Source: JBEKZQ01 sp049509675
Lineage (GTDB): Bacteria > Planctomycetota > Planctomycetia > Pirellulales > Thermoguttaceae
DNA length: 6,087 nucleotides
Direction: 5' to 3'
Assembly (NCBI GenBank): GCA_049509675.1
Contig: JBEKZQ010000427.1
Coordinates: 1-6,087 of the forward strand
Position numbers and translations under genes: made by a program. This document shows positions 5,960 through 6,087 of the stretch, piece after piece; the first letter of the stretch is position 1; each line of letters begins with the position of its first letter. The notes under the pieces are model-generated. The model was not told the origin of the DNA. It did not search any database and saw nothing but the letters and a program-made list of their open reading frames with translations.

Positions 5960-5992
5960 ATTATGAGAGTATAATCTCCGTGGTGCGTACGT

Positions 5993-6087
5993 TTAGGCGG
6001 CGTGGCTCATAGTGGCTTGGGGTAGGAGGCCGTAAGTTCGCAGTTCCTTGGGCGCGCGGGTTTCCAGCAGCTTTCGATAAAGCGGTT
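5993..6087 (-). CDS. C-terminal end of a gene running off the right edge
   Basis: Thirty codons plus TAA (5995-5993) on the minus strand continue past the window. They read PLYRKLLETRAPKELRTYG, then LLPQATMSHAA. Composition and the clean end look like a real protein C-terminus; of the three minus-strand frames this is the most protein-like, and its stop is followed by non-coding-looking sequence. I do not recognise the family. It is 33 bases upstream of the GTG of the DUF4230-like frame and on the same strand. Confidence 0.45.
   Translation of the reverse strand, partial: PLYRKLLETRAPKELRTYGLLPQATMSHAA

Overview
The window looks like an accessory, partly decayed stretch of chromosome from a moderately GC-rich member of the Planctomycetota, possibly Pirellulales-like. 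This rests on three kinds of protein: a secreted protein that combines a helical region with LTxxQ-type motifs, a TolB-like PD40 propeller and an FGE-sulfatase (SUMF1-type) domain; a membrane-protein tail ending in WLSYL; and a DUF4230-like fragment. The assignment is by family recall, not by a search.

Left part (1-1979): a minus-strand pair, short-chain dehydrogenase (SDR) then GNAT acetyltransferase, with 23 bases between stop and start, stands divergent from a second GNAT gene on the plus strand. An 83-base gap holds a consensus TATAAT on the minus strand. The SDR has an intact N-terminal two thirds with all catalytic residues. It then loses the conserved segment after its VNAIA motif and shifts frame, so it is a pseudogene or carries an assembly error.

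Middle (1980-3230): mostly remnants. There is a perfect 16-bp hairpin, a second palindrome, the last 39 codons of a membrane protein, a secreted WD40-type gene broken by an in-frame TGA and cut short at 3037, and a possible 31-codon tail of a minus-strand gene.

Right part (3230-5560): one large intact gene encodes a 776-residue exported protein: signal peptide, LTxxQ-like helical region, six-blade PD40 propeller, linker and FGE-sulfatase domain. The domain lacks both catalytic cysteines of true formylglycine-generating enzymes, so a binding or structural role is more likely than sulfatase activation. GC content and codon use change near 3950, where the helical region meets the propeller.

Right end (5561-6087): again a patchwork, with a short 'aaccgctgataaacgcgg'-type repeat, a plus-strand coiled-coil-like tail, a truncated DUF4230-like reading frame and the C-terminus of a minus-strand gene that leaves the window.

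I see no rRNA, tRNA, CRISPR array, transposase, reverse transcriptase or recognisable defence system. No coherent new system is evident. The strongest points are the broken SDR, the split WD40 gene, the chimeric exported protein and the run of gene tails lying end to end.
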